Assembly: GCF_012034335.1 (NCBI RefSeq)
Contig: NZ_JAATHJ010000001.1
Location: 186,001 to 250,000 of the forward strand
Length of the DNA: 64,000 nt
From: Alkalicoccus luteus
GTDB taxonomy: Bacteria > Bacillota > Bacilli > Bacillales > Salisediminibacteriaceae
Direction: 5' to 3'
Shown: piece by piece, positions 37,630-47,164 of the stretch
Numbering within the stretch: position 1 is the stretch's first letter
Layout of the letters: the number at the start of each line of letters is the position of its first letter
Translations under genes and position numbers: made by a program
The notes under the pieces: model-generated
Seen by the model: only the letters and a program-made list of their open reading frames with translations
What the model was told of the DNA's origin: nothing
Database searches by the model: none

Positions 37630-37840
37630 TTCTTGCAGTCCTCAGCAGGTGCGAAGGAAAGTTTTCATTTGGACTGCTGAAGTTATCAAGTCGAGGTGCA
37701 AACATTTCAAGCTCGACGCTCAACTTATTAACCTCAGGCTGAAACTTATTATGGTTATCAACTTTCGTTCTTGATAGCGAAAATCTTATCAAACTGGTAC
37801 CGGAATTTTTCATTCTCGACTACCAACTTATCATTTCAAA
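37630..37840 (-). repeat. 21-bp-period repeat array, locus 3 (type B)
   Basis: It fills most of the 362-bp gap between the SEC-C gene and the 5'-nucleotidase. Read on the minus strand, units such as CAGCCTGAGGTTAATAAGTTG repeat every 21 bases. Beyond a centre TTTTCGCTATC-N5-CGAAAG the sequence continues with related units. It is about 80 percent identical by eye to 47170-47360. The short open frame it contains is treated as a by-product. Confidence 0.8.
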
Positions 37841-37848
37841 CCGCATTC

Positions 37849-37878
37849 AAAAAAGCCGACGGGGAGATCCCGCCGGCT
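37849..37878 (-). terminator. Terminator of the 5'-nucleotidase gene
   Basis: GCCGACGGG and CCCGCCGGC (one mismatch) followed on the minus strand by TTTTTT. Confidence 0.85.
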
Positions 37879-37888
37879 GCTCTTGCAA

Positions 37889-39667
37889 TTAGTCTGCTTG
37901 TTCAATGGAAATGCGGCCTTCGCCGTCTTCATAGTCGACTGCGCCTTCTGTTTCCATAAGGAAGTCAAGGTGCTGGAACATCGACATTGTGACGTAGCCA
38001 GCTTCCGGCTGCACGATATCGGCGTTAGAGAAGTCATAGCCGTCTCCGCCTTCAGCCATAAAGTTGTTTGTGATGAGCGTATACGTTTCATCCGGCTGAA
38101 CAGGCTCTCCATCTACGAGAAGTTCAGCTTCAACCACTTCGTCTGCTTCATCAACGTAGAACGTAAAGGTCAGACCAGATGTCTGCAAATCATTTCCGCC
38201 ATCATAAGAGTCTTCAATCAAGCGCTGCAGCTCGTCACCGGAAATTTCAATTTCACTGAGCTCGTTCTGGAACGGCTCGATCACGTAAATGTCGCCGGCG
38301 GTAATGTCGCCCGGTTCGATGCTGGCGCGGATGCCGCCGTTGTTCGTGATTGCTATGTCACCGTCGAGCGCTTCCTTCATTGCATCCGTCCAGAAGTTCC
38401 CGAGAGACGTGTCGCGTTCCCAGCGGCCATCGCGGCTGAGACCGGTGTTGGTAACACCGACAACTTCACTGAGGAGTTCTTCTGCCTCTTCATTATACAT
38501 ATCGATCAGTTCCTGCACAGATTCATTCGTTTCTGACAATTCGTCAACGTCCTGCAGGTAAAAATCGTTGAAGCTGACATCCCCATTATCGTATTCCAGA
38601 TTAAAGTGACCAACAAAGAGGGAATCGGCACCTGCCTGGACGACCGGCGTATCATTTACTACGACTTCCTCAAACGTCCGTGTATGCGAGTGTCCGCCGA
38701 TTATTACATCGAAGAAATCAATTTCTTCAGCAAGGGCGATGTCCGCGCTATGCCCGATATGCGTGAGCGCAATCAGTACGTCGGTTTCCTCTTCCAGATA
38801 GGCATACTGTTCGGCTGTTTCCACGTAATCATGGAAATCAATACCTTCAATGCCGGAAGGACGGGTGGATGGTGGATTTTGCGTCAATGCGAAGACGCCA
38901 ACTTCAACGCCGTCGACCTCATAGATTTCATACGGCTCCGGCTGTTCAATCGGCACATCCGGATCGACAATTTCCGTGTTCGCACTGAGCCAGTCAAACT
39001 CCGATTCATTTACACGATCAGCAAATGCCTGCTGGCCGTAATCAAATTCGTGGTTTCCGATCGCCATCGCATCCAGATTCATCTCGTTCAGGATGTCAAT
39101 AATCGGTGCGCCCTCCTGCAAATCAACGACGGCATTTCCGCTGAAAATATCGCCGGCATCTAAGTAAAGGTGGTTATCCGCGGCTTCTCCCTGCTCATTA
39201 ATAAATTGGGAAATCAGTCCGAGATTGTCAATCTTCGAGTGGATATCATTGGTATGGAAAATATCGATCGTCACCGGCTCGTCGGCGTAGCTGAAATCAA
39301 GCGTGACATCGTTTACAGAGAGCGTGCCGTTAAGGCCGTCCAAATCATCTTCTGCGTGCGCCACCGTAACCTGGGATCGGTCACTGCTGGAGACGCTGTA
39401 ATCTGTTAATTCAGGCTCGATTACTGTGCCATTCTCCAGCTCTACTTCTACTTCAATCATCCGGTCAATGTTAATGCCGGCAGGATAGGTTTTGTCAAAA
39501 TTAACCGTGAAGCTTGTGCTGTCTTCAGCAGTCACCCCTTCTACCGTTCGGTTTGGCCCCTGGCCGTTATCAGCAGCGGCAGCTCCTGTGCCGAATGCTG
39601 CAGCCAGCAGAGCCGTACTAATAACCGACAGGGAAAGCTTGGTTGAACGCTTCATCGTTGTTTGCAT
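37889..39667 (-). CDS. Secreted bifunctional 5'-nucleotidase/phosphodiesterase-type metallophosphatase
   Basis: 592 residues. Signal peptide with AFGTGAAAADN near the cleavage site. After a 100-residue beta domain comes the metallophosphatase domain with all metal motifs: FHTNDIHSKID, DAGDIFSG, GNHEFDYG, LTHIGHS and GGHSHTRT. The C-terminal 5'-nucleotidase substrate domain has NNGGIRAS, EPFQNEL and MAEGGDGYDF. It releases phosphate and nucleosides outside the cell. Strongly acidic. The ATG at 39667 follows GAGGAGGT. No LPXTG anchor is seen, so the protein is probably released. Confidence 0.93.
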   Translation of the reverse strand: MQTTMKRSTKLSLSVISTALLAAAFGTGAAAADNGQGPNRTVEGVTAEDSTSFTVNFDKTYPAGINIDRMIEVEVELENGTVIEPELTDYSVSSSDRSQVTVAHAEDDLDGLNGTLSVNDVTLDFSYADEPVTIDIFHTNDIHSKIDNLGLISQFINEQGEAADNHLYLDAGDIFSGNAVVDLQEGAPIIDILNEMNLDAMAIGNHEFDYGQQAFADRVNESEFDWLSANTEIVDPDVPIEQPEPYEIYEVDGVEVGVFALTQNPPSTRPSGIEGIDFHDYVETAEQYAYLEEETDVLIALTHIGHSADIALAEEIDFFDVIIGGHSHTRTFEEVVVNDTPVVQAGADSLFVGHFNLEYDNGDVSFNDFYLQDVDELSETNESVQELIDMYNEEAEELLSEVVGVTNTGLSRDGRWERDTSLGNFWTDAMKEALDGDIAITNNGGIRASIEPGDITAGDIYVIEPFQNELSEIEISGDELQRLIEDSYDGGNDLQTSGLTFTFYVDEADEVVEAELLVDGEPVQPDETYTLITNNFMAEGGDGYDFSNADIVQPEAGYVTMSMFQHLDFLMETEGAVDYEDGEGRISIEQAD

Positions 39668-39918
39668 ACACGTACCTCCTCGAATAATCAATGTAACGGG
39701 TTCAGCGTAAATTACTAAGGGAGACGAAGTAAATGCTCAGCAGTAGATGACTAGCATCGATTCAGACAATGTCACAAAACAGGAAAATACAAGGGTGGAT
39801 TTTGCGAAGAAAAGGAGGGGCCGTGTTTACGAGGATTGTGTAACTGTATGTAAAAGAACAAGATAATAAATCACTACATAAACAAACTTCTTTAGGTCTA
39901 ATTCTTTTGTCTTAATCT

Positions 39919-39929
39919 GTCGATATAAT
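39919..39929 (+). promoter_or_regulatory. Promoter of the diguanylate cyclase gene
   Basis: TATAAT at 39924-39929 is a good -10 for the housekeeping sigma factor. The overlapping GTCGATAT (39919-39926) also resembles the -10 of motility sigma factor SigD (GCCGATAT), with TAAT 16 bases upstream. Which is used cannot be decided. The remaining part of 39668-39959 shows nothing else. Confidence 0.4.
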
Positions 39930-39959
39930 GAAAAAAAGAATAGAAATGAGGGGCAGACG

Positions 39960-41453
39960 ATGAAAATTCGTACGTGGGCACTTCTCGTCGTCAGCGGGCT
40001 TTTGGCAGGGGCTGTCTTGATTATGCAGGTGATTATTGCACCAATGCTTTTAACAGAGGCGAACGAGGCAGATCGCAATGCAGTGGAAGAAAACGTTCTC
40101 CGCACAACAAATTTTCTGGAAAAAGAAAAGGATGGTCTGCTTCGGCAGACGATCGACTGGGCTGAGTGGGATGATTCGCACCAGTTTATTACCGGTGACT
40201 TTGACAATTACGAGGAGCTTAACCTCGATGACGATATGCTGGCCAACATCCGGGTGCAGCAAATTGTATTTCTGGATCAGGACGGGGAGCTTTTTTTCGA
40301 GAAAGGGATTGACGGGGAAGGGGATCGCCTTGATCAGCCTGAAACGTTTTTCCGAGAATTGGAGGAACATGCGGTGGCAGGTGACACATCTTTCTTTGAG
40401 GAATCGAATCATGGGCTGATGATGATGACAAGTCATCCGATCACACGCAATGACGGATCTGATCCTCAGGGGACACTGCTCATGGGAAGGCTCGTGGACG
40501 AGCAGTATACCGCGATGCTTGCAGATACTCTGTCCGTTGACGTAGCGCTGCTGTCGGATGAGCGTCTGATGTCTCTGCAGGAAGCGAATAAAATAAACAG
40601 CACATATGCGATTACAGAGGGAACGGTTCTGAGCGTTGCGGGAGAACGGTTTTACTACGATTCCCAGTCCGCTAACCTTATTCATCTGCAGCTGACGGCT
40701 GGAGCGGCGCTGCTCGTCATTGCAGGACTCTTTTTCGCGGCGTTCCGATATTTCATCGGCATGCCGGTCACCAGGCTTGCGGAACAGGTGAAGCAAATCG
40801 ACCCGGCAGTTGGCGGAGAGGTGAACACGTATGGCAGGAATGCTGAAACGATTCAGCTGGAGCGTGAAATTAATACGATGCTCGCGAACATCCGGGAAGC
40901 CAATCAGGAAATATCCAAAATGGCCTATCGCGATCAGTTGACCGGGCTTGGAAATCGATTTTATCTGACCAGTCAGTTTGATGCGTTTCTAACGAAGCAT
41001 GACGGTCGTGCGGCACTGTTGTTTTTTGATTTGGACGGTTTCAAAAAAGTGAACGATACGTGGGGACATGATACAGGCGATAAACTGTTGCAGCAGGCTG
41101 CCAGACGGCTTGAGGAGCATTTCGACGTTTCCCGGTTTATTACAGCGCGTGTCGGTGGAGATGAGTTTGCGGTGCTGATGGCATATGACAGCGAAGAGGA
41201 TATTCGCAAAGCGGGAGCGGAGGTCATCGAGATGATCGAACGCGTCTACAGCTTTGGCACTTACCTCGCGAGCGTTTCAGCAAGCGTCGGTATAAGCATG
41301 TACCCGAATGATGCCGGTTCATTGTCCGAGCTGTTAAAAACAGCGGATGCTGCTATGTACGAGGTCAAACAGTCCGGTAAAGGTCGGACGATGCTTTATC
41401 AGGAGCTGAAGGCACAGAGTGAAAAGCGGAAACCGATGGATAGAAATGCCTGA
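39960..41453 (+). CDS. CHASE4-GGDEF diguanylate cyclase
   Basis: 497 residues. An N-terminal membrane helix, an extracellular CHASE4-type sensor (about 30-225, with TIDWAEWDDSHQFI), a second helix, a HAMP-like linker and a C-terminal GGDEF domain. The active site ARVGGDEFAVL is intact, so it should make cyclic di-GMP. A canonical RxxD inhibitory site is not obvious. GAGGGG precedes the ATG. It opposes the EAL protein encoded at 53677. Confidence 0.93.
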   Translation: MKIRTWALLVVSGLLAGAVLIMQVIIAPMLLTEANEADRNAVEENVLRTTNFLEKEKDGLLRQTIDWAEWDDSHQFITGDFDNYEELNLDDDMLANIRVQQIVFLDQDGELFFEKGIDGEGDRLDQPETFFRELEEHAVAGDTSFFEESNHGLMMMTSHPITRNDGSDPQGTLLMGRLVDEQYTAMLADTLSVDVALLSDERLMSLQEANKINSTYAITEGTVLSVAGERFYYDSQSANLIHLQLTAGAALLVIAGLFFAAFRYFIGMPVTRLAEQVKQIDPAVGGEVNTYGRNAETIQLEREINTMLANIREANQEISKMAYRDQLTGLGNRFYLTSQFDAFLTKHDGRAALLFFDLDGFKKVNDTWGHDTGDKLLQQAARRLEEHFDVSRFITARVGGDEFAVLMAYDSEEDIRKAGAEVIEMIERVYSFGTYLASVSASVGISMYPNDAGSLSELLKTADAAMYEVKQSGKGRTMLYQELKAQSEKRKPMDRNA

Positions 41454-41508
41454 ATGCTGGAGGCGGAAGAGTACGTTTAAAGAGAATAAGAGTGCCATCA
41501 CTCCACTA

Positions 41509-41545
41509 AAACGATCGGGGGCCTGCGCCTTCTGATCGTTTTTTA
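41509..41545 (+). terminator. Terminator of the diguanylate cyclase gene
   Basis: AAAACGATC and GATCGTTTT flank a 17-base GC-rich loop, with a T-rich tail. Confidence 0.85.
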
Positions 41546-41695
41546 TTTTCAAAACATTATCCAGCAAACAATAACAGGACTTTTAACTGCTGATTTCAGT
41601 GAAGTTTTGACGAATGAGCTATTTTCAACTGTCACTGAAAAGAGGATACTTACAGTATTCATCATATTACATAATAATGGAAGTGGGTGGGCGCT

Positions 41696-41902
41696 ATGTT
41701 TAAAGAGTATCTTTATGATCGGAATAAAGAGCTGAAATGGAACTGGCGGGCAGATGAACTGATCGAAAGAGGGGAAGAGATCGACCTTTATTTTAAAGGG
41801 GAGTTTTATGGCCGCTGCAGCAGTTACGAAGAAGCGTTTCATTTACTTACTATTCAACACGCGTTTATCGACGTCTGGACTAATCAAAGCCGATTTGAAT
41901 GA
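41696..41902 (+). CDS. Small hypothetical protein
   Basis: 68 residues (MFKEYLYDRNKELKW...), rich in charged and aromatic residues. The DLYFKGEFYGRCSSYEEAFHLL stretch suggests a small folded domain. Codon use looks like the neighbours. A weak SD (GGTGGG) precedes the ATG. No family recognised. A different-frame ORF that overlaps its 3' half is not believed. Confidence 0.6.
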   Translation: MFKEYLYDRNKELKWNWRADELIERGEEIDLYFKGEFYGRCSSYEEAFHLLTIQHAFIDVWTNQSRFE

Positions 41903-42122
41903 GTCGATCGATGCCGCAAACTATTCCATTATAAGGAAAACGACCGTGAGCAATAAATGTGCTGGTACGTTTAAAAGGACTCTTTTTAAATATATTGAAA
42001 AAGAGTGGTACAAAGGTTTTGCAGTAAGAATAGGTCCTTTGTATAATCAACGTACACGTTAAACACGTTGTACAACCCGGACATCACTTGAATCGTAAGC
42101 AGCACGATCAACAGGAAGGTCC

Positions 42123-42151
42123 GGACTGCCGAGAAGGCAGTCCTGTTTTTT
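42123..42151 (+). terminator. Strong terminator 30 bases before the LuxR-like gene
   Basis: GGACTGCC and GGCAGTCC form a perfect stem around GAGAA, followed by TGTTTTTT. It ends transcription from 41696 or acts as an attenuator in the leader of the next gene. The rest of 41903-42120 shows a small dyad CAACGT/ACGTTG (about 42049-42071) and no gene. Confidence 0.85.
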
Positions 42152-42180
42152 GCGGTTGTTTCACGGTCAGGAGGGATCGT

Positions 42181-42858
42181 ATGAAAGAAGGATATATGAT
42201 ACAAGAAAAGTACGATCATGCAGTCCTGTTCGATGTGCCAGGCTGGACAATGCACGCTGGAACGTTTCAGCAATATGCAGGCGACGTGAGCGCATACGAT
42301 GCCGTTTTTCTATTTATCGATAAAGCTGACAGCGCTATTAGAATCCTTGCTGAGGACACGGGACATTGCATTCTCAATAATCCGCTTCTCCTGATCGTTC
42401 CGAAAGAAGCAATCGTCTCGTTCTTGCCGGCGCTGCAGTTTCCGATCGCTGGAATATTCAACCGGGAATTCTTCTTAACTAATGCGGAGGGTATTTTGCA
42501 GGACCTGGACACGTATCCGGCGGGTCTTTGTCCGGAGGGGCATGAAGGACTGGTCACTAACATGTACGCACTGCAAGCACCCGGAACGCCGATTGAATAT
42601 TTTGTACTGGAGGAAACCAATCTTCCGGAAAAAATGAATCCACAGGCCAGAAAGCTGCTGCTGTTGCTGCTGAACGGCGCTGATAGCCGTACGCTGCGGT
42701 TCAGACATGGGTATACGCAGGCTTCCCTGCAGCACGCGAGACAGAAGCTGATGGAGGAGACGGCTTCAGACAGCGTTACAAAAGCCGTAGTCACCGCCAT
42801 TCGAAACGGATGGACCACCCCGGTGCGTGCTTCTGCCCCAGAAAGGGTGCTGCTTTGA
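42181..42858 (+). CDS. Atypical LuxR-like orphan regulator
   Basis: 225 residues. The last 65 residues look like a LuxR/NarL helix-turn-helix: NPQARKLLLLLLNGADS, then SLQHARQKL, and AVVTAIRNGW, the usual end of such domains. The N-terminal 150 residues may be a degenerate receiver: a DAVFLFIDKADSA stretch replaces the phospho-Asp loop and a lone K remains later. CAGGAGG precedes the ATG. No kinase is adjacent. Its stop overlaps the next small gene (TTGA). The assignment as a regulator is inference from the C-terminus. Confidence 0.6.
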   Translation: MKEGYMIQEKYDHAVLFDVPGWTMHAGTFQQYAGDVSAYDAVFLFIDKADSAIRILAEDTGHCILNNPLLLIVPKEAIVSFLPALQFPIAGIFNREFFLTNAEGILQDLDTYPAGLCPEGHEGLVTNMYALQAPGTPIEYFVLEETNLPEKMNPQARKLLLLLLNGADSRTLRFRHGYTQASLQHARQKLMEETASDSVTKAVVTAIRNGWTTPVRASAPERVLL

Positions 42859-43046
42859 CACTGCAGGAGATCAGGCTGTTGCATGAGAGCGGTTCATATC
42901 GTCTGTCTGCTTCCATTCAATCGTCAGATGCCGGCAAAAAAATGTATTACATTGCCTTGACACCGATGCGGGGAGACCTGCCGCCGCACTTGTACATCAC
43001 AGAAAATAGGACGGTCTATCAATTTGTACAGCGTCTGCTAACCTGA
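42855..43046 (+). CDS. Small coupled protein of unknown function
   Basis: 63 residues with a TTG start overlapping the LuxR-like gene stop (TTGA) and AAAGGGTG upstream. The sequence (ALTPMRGDLPPHLYITENRTVYQFVQRL) suggests a beta-hairpin fold. It ends 17 bases before a strong terminator, which supports a real two-gene unit. Confidence 0.5.
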   Translation: MTLQEIRLLHESGSYRLSASIQSSDAGKKMYYIALTPMRGDLPPHLYITENRTVYQFVQRLLT

Positions 43047-43062
43047 AAAACACGATAAATAT

Positions 43063-43119
43063 AAAAACCGAACGATCGCGGGAACTCCTTGACGAGTCTC
43101 CAGATCGTTCGGTTTTTTT
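43063..43119. terminator. Bidirectional terminator
   Basis: AAAAACCGAACGATC and GATCGTTCGGTTTTTTT enclose a 25-base loop between convergent genes. Confidence 0.9.
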
Positions 43120-43133
43120 GAGGCGGGGGATCC

Positions 43134-44024
43134 TTATGCCTCCAGCAGGTAATGCAGAGATTTCGTCATGGATTCGTTAATCGACGTCAGCTCGCGGTTG
43201 ATATCGGCGAACCGTTCGATGACGCGGTTATTCTCTTCCACGGAGCGGTCTACCTGGTTAAATGAGCTGCTCAGGCTTTCTGAAGCAGTCCGAATCTCAG
43301 ACATATGTGAATCAATCAGTCCCGATGCTTTCGACGTTTCCTCTGCCAGCTTGCGCACTTCTTCAGCAACGACGCTGAAACCTCTGCCGGCTTCCCCAGC
43401 TCTTGCTGCTTCAATAGATGCGTTTAGCCCGAGAATATTCGTCTGGGAAGAGACCTTGTTTATCATATTCAGTACAGCGTCAACGCTGTTAATACTTTTT
43501 TCTACCTGTTCCATGCGGATTTCAAGACCTTCGCTTGAGCTGCTGAGCCCTGCAGCTGCCTGTTCAAGCCGTTTTGTATAGTCGGTTACCGACTCGAGAA
43601 CAGTTTCTGTCTTTTTAATGTTTTCCTCTATTTGAATCAAGTGCTCTATGTTATACCCGATCCCGAGAGCACCGATCACCTCGCCGCGTCCGTTGTGAAC
43701 CGGCCAGGTGCGCCCAAGAAAATGCACGCCGTACGCTTCAAACGGGGGACGTCCGGATTGAGGCGTTCCACGCAGTGCCCCCTGCATCACTTCGTCATCA
43801 GACGGAACCGGATCGCCTGCCTGAATCGGAACATCGATTGTCCGTCCCGGGAAATGAGCGAGAAACCGCTCCTTCGTCACAATATCCATCATAAAATCAT
43901 CTTTTGAGATCTGCTGGAATATCGGCGCCGCTACGACCAGCGCCTGTAAAATCTCTTCATCGGTCATTTGAGCGAGCTGATCCTTCTGCAACACATCCAT
44001 CATGGCCATCACGTCCTTCGTCAA
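43134..44024 (-). CDS. Soluble methyl-accepting chemotaxis-like protein (YfmS type)
   Basis: 296 residues and no membrane helix. An N-terminal sensory domain of about 135 residues ([28 protein letters not shown] near its end) is followed by half of an MCP signalling hairpin. The conserved tip is [40 protein letters not shown]. subtilis YfmS has the same layout. It should modulate CheA in the cytoplasm. The TTG start (44024) follows GAGG by 6 bases; an ATG lies five codons later. Confidence 0.88.
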   Translation of the reverse strand: MTKDVMAMMDVLQKDQLAQMTDEEILQALVVAAPIFQQISKDDFMMDIVTKERFLAHFPGRTIDVPIQAGDPVPSDDEVMQGALRGTPQSGRPPFEAYGVHFLGRTWPVHNGRGEVIGALGIGYNIEHLIQIEENIKKTETVLESVTDYTKRLEQAAAGLSSSSEGLEIRMEQVEKSINSVDAVLNMINKVSSQTNILGLNASIEAARAGEAGRGFSVVAEEVRKLAEETSKASGLIDSHMSEIRTASESLSSSFNQVDRSVEENNRVIERFADINRELTSINESMTKSLHYLLEA

Positions 44025-44094
44025 ATCTGTCCTCTTCTCTAATCGGCAGAAAGACCTATTTCGTGAAGAAGAACAATATATTTTGCTATAAAGG

Positions 44095-44124
44095 TTGAAA
44101 TACTATACAGGGGTATTGTATAGT
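44095..44124 (+). promoter_or_regulatory. csoR promoter with operator in the spacer
   Basis: -35 TTGAAA (44095-44100) and -10 TATAGT (44119-44124) are 18 bases apart. Between and over them ACTATACA and TGTATAGT form a perfect 8-bp dyad around GGGGTAT, the GC-tract style of CsoR sites. Autoregulation by CsoR is expected. Confidence 0.8.
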
Positions 44125-44153
44125 GGAATCAAATACAAAAAGGAGGGATCGGT

Positions 44154-44441
44154 ATGGCCGCTCCGGAGAAGAAAGTCGTGCAGCCGAACAAGCAGCAGCT
44201 TTTAAACCGCCTCAAGCGGATAGAAGGCCAGGTCCGCGGGATTCATAAGATGGTGGACGAAGACCGTTACTGCGTGGATGTGCTCAATCAAGTGTCTGCC
44301 GTGAACTCCGCGCTTCATAAAGTGTCGATGGCGCTGCTTGCGGATCATACGCACCACTGCGTAGCCAGAGCCGTGCAGAATGACAACGGGGAAGAAGCGA
44401 TCGATGAAGTGCTTGATGTAATGGAACGACTGCTCAAATAA
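44154..44441 (+). CDS. csoR: Copper-sensing repressor CsoR
   Basis: 95 residues, all-helical DUF156 protein. The Cu(I) ligands Cys (DRYCVDVL) and His-Cys (HTHHCVARA) are present, with conserved KRIEGQVRGIHKMV. Copper binding releases the repressor from promoters such as those at 44095 and 44729. AGGAGG precedes the ATG. First gene of a copper efflux cluster with copZ and copA. Confidence 0.95.
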   Translation: MAAPEKKVVQPNKQQLLNRLKRIEGQVRGIHKMVDEDRYCVDVLNQVSAVNSALHKVSMALLADHTHHCVARAVQNDNGEEAIDEVLDVMERLLK

Positions 44442-44462
44442 TTTCTGAAGGAGGAACGATGC

Positions 44463-44672
44463 ATGCTGAATAAAACGATAAACGTAAAAGGAATGACTTG
44501 CGGGCACTGTGTATCATCTGTTGAGGGAAGCGTCGGAAGTCTGGAAGGTGTCGATAAGGTAAAGGTAGACCTCGATCAGGCAACGGTTGATGTTGTATTC
44601 AATCCGGATCAGGTGACGGAAGAACAGATTAAAGAAACGATTGATGATCAGGGATTTGACGTTGTTTCCTAA
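44463..44672 (+). CDS. copZ: Copper chaperone CopZ
   Basis: 69 residues, one heavy-metal-associated domain with the ligand motif MTCGHC. Carries Cu(I) to CopA and CsoR. GAAGGAGG precedes the ATG at 44463, 21 bases after csoR. Confidence 0.95.
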   Translation: MLNKTINVKGMTCGHCVSSVEGSVGSLEGVDKVKVDLDQATVDVVFNPDQVTEEQIKETIDDQGFDVVS

Positions 44673-44682
44673 ATAGCAGATC

Positions 44683-44718
44683 GGGCTGACACGGTAGAAT
44701 CGTGCAGCCCTGCTTTTT
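44683..44718 (+). terminator. Terminator after copZ
   Basis: GGGCTG-A-CACG and CGTG-CAGCCC stem with a 7-base loop, then CTTTTT. copA therefore has its own promoter region. Confidence 0.85.
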
Positions 44719-44728
44719 ATTCAGTTTA

Positions 44729-44745
44729 ATACTCCTTAGGGGTAT
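44729..44745 (+). promoter_or_regulatory. CsoR-type operator before copA
   Basis: ATACTCCTTAGGGGTAT, a GC-tract pseudo-palindrome matching CsoR sites of copper genes, 31 bases before the copA start. Confidence 0.75.
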
Positions 44746-44776
44746 ATGTTTCTTGCGAAAGGAAGGTGAAGCTCTT

Positions 44777-47017
44777 ATGAAAAAAGTAAACATGTCTGTC
44801 TCCGGTATGTCGTGTGCGTCATGCGTGAACCGGGTGGAAAAGTCGCTGAAAAAAGTGGAAGGCGTGGAAGAGGCGAACGTGAACCTGGCCTCGCACAGTG
44901 CGCAGATTCGCACGAGTGATGCTGTCACGACCGAACAGCTGATTCAGGCAGTGGAAAAGATCGGCTTTGGTGCGGATGTGGATGAAGATGGATCGGTGAA
45001 GGACCGCTCGGATAAACAGGAATCGGAAGCCTCCTCATTGAAAAAAAGTGTGCTTTGGAGCAGTATTCTCACTGCGGTCGTCTTAGTCGGAAGTATCCCG
45101 CACATGATGCCCCACTGGGGTACATGGGTCCCGGCGTTTCTGGCCAGCCCTTACGTTTTGCTCATCTTAACGACGTTCGTGCAGCTCGGGCCTGGACGCC
45201 GGTTTTATACAAAAAGCTATCAAGTACTGAAAAACGGTTCGGCGGACATGAACGTGCTCGTTGCGATGGGAACAACCTCAGCCTGGCTTTACAGCGGGGC
45301 GCTAACGCTTTTCCCGGCTTATCTGACGGGGCTAGGATTCCCGAATGAGCTTTATTATGATGTGACAACCGTCATCACCACGCTCATTCTCGTCGGCCGT
45401 TATTTGGAAGCAAAGGCTAAAGGGCAGACGTCCACAGCGATTAAAAAGCTGATGAACCTGCAGGCAAAAACCGCTCGTGTCGTCCGCGGCGGCGAGCAGC
45501 TGGAGATCCCGCTTGAAGACGTAGAGATCGGTGATGAGCTCATCGTCCGGCCGGGTGAACGGATTCCGGTGGACGGTATCGTATTAAAAGGTGCTTCAAC
45601 CGTAGATGAATCGATGCTGACGGGAGAATCTATTCCCGTAGAAAAGCAGCTTGATGACCCGGTGATCGGTGCGACAATCAATAAATCCGGCAGCTTCACG
45701 ATGCAGGCCTCCAAAGTCGGAAAAGATACGGTGCTGTCTCAAATTATCCGCATGGTCAATGAAGCACAAGGATCGAAAGCGCCGATTCAGCGGATCGTTG
45801 ACGTGATTGCGGCCTACTTTGTACCGGCTGTTGTGCTCATTGCTCTCATCAGCGCTGCTGTGTGGTTCTTTATCGGACCGGAACCGGCGACCATTATGGC
45901 GCTGACGACCTTCATTGCCGTGCTGATCATCGCCTGTCCTTGTGCCCTCGGTCTCGCCACACCAACGGCGATTATGGTCGGCACGGAAAAAGGAGCAGAA
46001 AACGGGATTTTAATTAAAGATGCGACGAGCCTCGAGCGGGTAAAGCACGTCGATACGATTATTTTCGATAAAACAGGCACGATCACAGAAGGCAGACCGG
46101 TCGTTACTGATTTGCTGCCGCAGGGAGCTTTCACAGAAGAAGCGCTGCTCCGCGCAGCGGCTTCCGTGGAAAACAGCTCGGAGCATCCGCTCGGCGAAGC
46201 GATTGTCGACGCAGCAAAACAGCGAGGCTATAAGCTGGAAGAGCCGGAGCGCTTTCAGTCCATTACGGGTCACGGCATCGAAGCCGTTCTGAACGGACAG
46301 ACGATTTTAATCGGCAATGATAAGCTGATGCGAGAGCGAGGCATCGAAACCGCCTCTCTTCAGAATGAAGCGAAGACGCTGGCTGAGAATGGCAAAACGC
46401 CGATGTTTACCGCAATCGAGGGAGAGGCCGCAGGGCTCGTAGCTGTAGCAGATACGCTGAAGCAGGATGTGAAGAAATCCGTGCAGGCGCTGCAGGGGCT
46501 GGGCATGAAAGTACTGATGCTGACAGGGGACCATGAAGGCACTGCCGCTGCGATCGCCAGAGAAGCCGGAATTGACGACTACATTGCGGAAGTGCTGCCG
46601 GAACACAAGGCAGATGCCGTGAAAAAGCTGCAGGCAGAAGGCCGGGTCGTCGCGATGGTCGGGGACGGCATTAACGACGCACCGGCGCTTGCACAGGCAG
46701 ATGTCGGCATGGCGATCGGAACCGGCACAGATGTTGCCATGGAAACGGCAAACATTACGCTGATGAAAGGTGACGTCGCAAAAGTAGTGACGGCAGTGAG
46801 GCTCTCTCGTTCGACGATGCGCATGATCTGGCAGAACCTCGGCTGGGCATTCGGCTACAACGTTGTGCTCATCCCGGTAGCAGCTGGTGTGTTGTTCCCG
46901 GTGTTCGGCATCCTGTTGAATCCGATGCTTGCAGGTCTTGCAATGGCACTCAGTTCCGTATCCGTCGTGCTGAACACCTTGAGACTGCGAAAATTCAAAT
47001 CGATTCCGGCTGCATAG
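44777..47017 (+). CDS. copA: Copper-exporting P1B-type ATPase CopA
   Basis: 746 residues. One N-terminal metal-binding domain (GMSCASC), eight membrane helices, and the translocation motif CPC in [14 protein letters not shown]. Other motifs are TGES (actuator), DKTGTITEG (phosphorylated Asp), SEHPLGEAI (HP motif) and [20 protein letters not shown]. The CPC with this HMA type indicates Cu(I) export. The ATG at 44777 is used; the longer frame from 44702 runs through the operator and terminator. Confidence 0.96.
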   Translation: MKKVNMSVSGMSCASCVNRVEKSLKKVEGVEEANVNLASHSAQIRTSDAVTTEQLIQAVEKIGFGADVDEDGSVKDRSDKQESEASSLKKSVLWSSILTAVVLVGSIPHMMPHWGTWVPAFLASPYVLLILTTFVQLGPGRRFYTKSYQVLKNGSADMNVLVAMGTTSAWLYSGALTLFPAYLTGLGFPNELYYDVTTVITTLILVGRYLEAKAKGQTSTAIKKLMNLQAKTARVVRGGEQLEIPLEDVEIGDELIVRPGERIPVDGIVLKGASTVDESMLTGESIPVEKQLDDPVIGATINKSGSFTMQASKVGKDTVLSQIIRMVNEAQGSKAPIQRIVDVIAAYFVPAVVLIALISAAVWFFIGPEPATIMALTTFIAVLIIACPCALGLATPTAIMVGTEKGAENGILIKDATSLERVKHVDTIIFDKTGTITEGRPVVTDLLPQGAFTEEALLRAAASVENSSEHPLGEAIVDAAKQRGYKLEEPERFQSITGHGIEAVLNGQTILIGNDKLMRERGIETASLQNEAKTLAENGKTPMFTAIEGEAAGLVAVADTLKQDVKKSVQALQGLGMKVLMLTGDHEGTAAAIAREAGIDDYIAEVLPEHKADAVKKLQAEGRVVAMVGDGINDAPALAQADVGMAIGTGTDVAMETANITLMKGDVAKVVTAVRLSRSTMRMIWQNLGWAFGYNVVLIPVAAGVLFPVFGILLNPMLAGLAMALSSVSVVLNTLRLRKFKSIPAA

Positions 47018-47023
47018 CTGGAC

Positions 47024-47057
47024 CGGGCACCAGAGGACGATCTCTGGTGCCCGTTTT
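47024..47057 (+). terminator. Terminator of copA
   Basis: CGGGCACCAGAG and CTCTGGTGCCCG form a perfect 12-bp stem followed by TTTT. Confidence 0.93.
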
Positions 47058-47164
47058 GTTGGGGTTTTACTAAATCAGGATCAAAAAGCAGGCGCGTTGT
47101 AAAAGCTGAAGCAGCTTCTCGGCGCTTTTTTTAAATGACGGAACATTCGTCGTTGAAAGTGGTC

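Noticed and set aside
37622-37813. 63-residue minus-strand ORF over repeat locus 3
   Set aside because: Repeat-derived; no SD and no support apart from the periodic sequence.
39668-39720. A PhoP box before the 5'-nucleotidase gene
   Set aside because: Only one TGTAAC-like hexamer is present; no tandem repeat at 11 bases.
41808-42062. 84-residue ORF overlapping the small gene at 41696
   Set aside because: Different frame, no SD, and codon use less like the neighbours than the 68-residue gene.
44702-44776. 25-residue N-terminal extension of CopA
   Set aside because: It would span the terminator tail and the CsoR operator; the ATG at 44777 has its own SD and begins the HMA domain.
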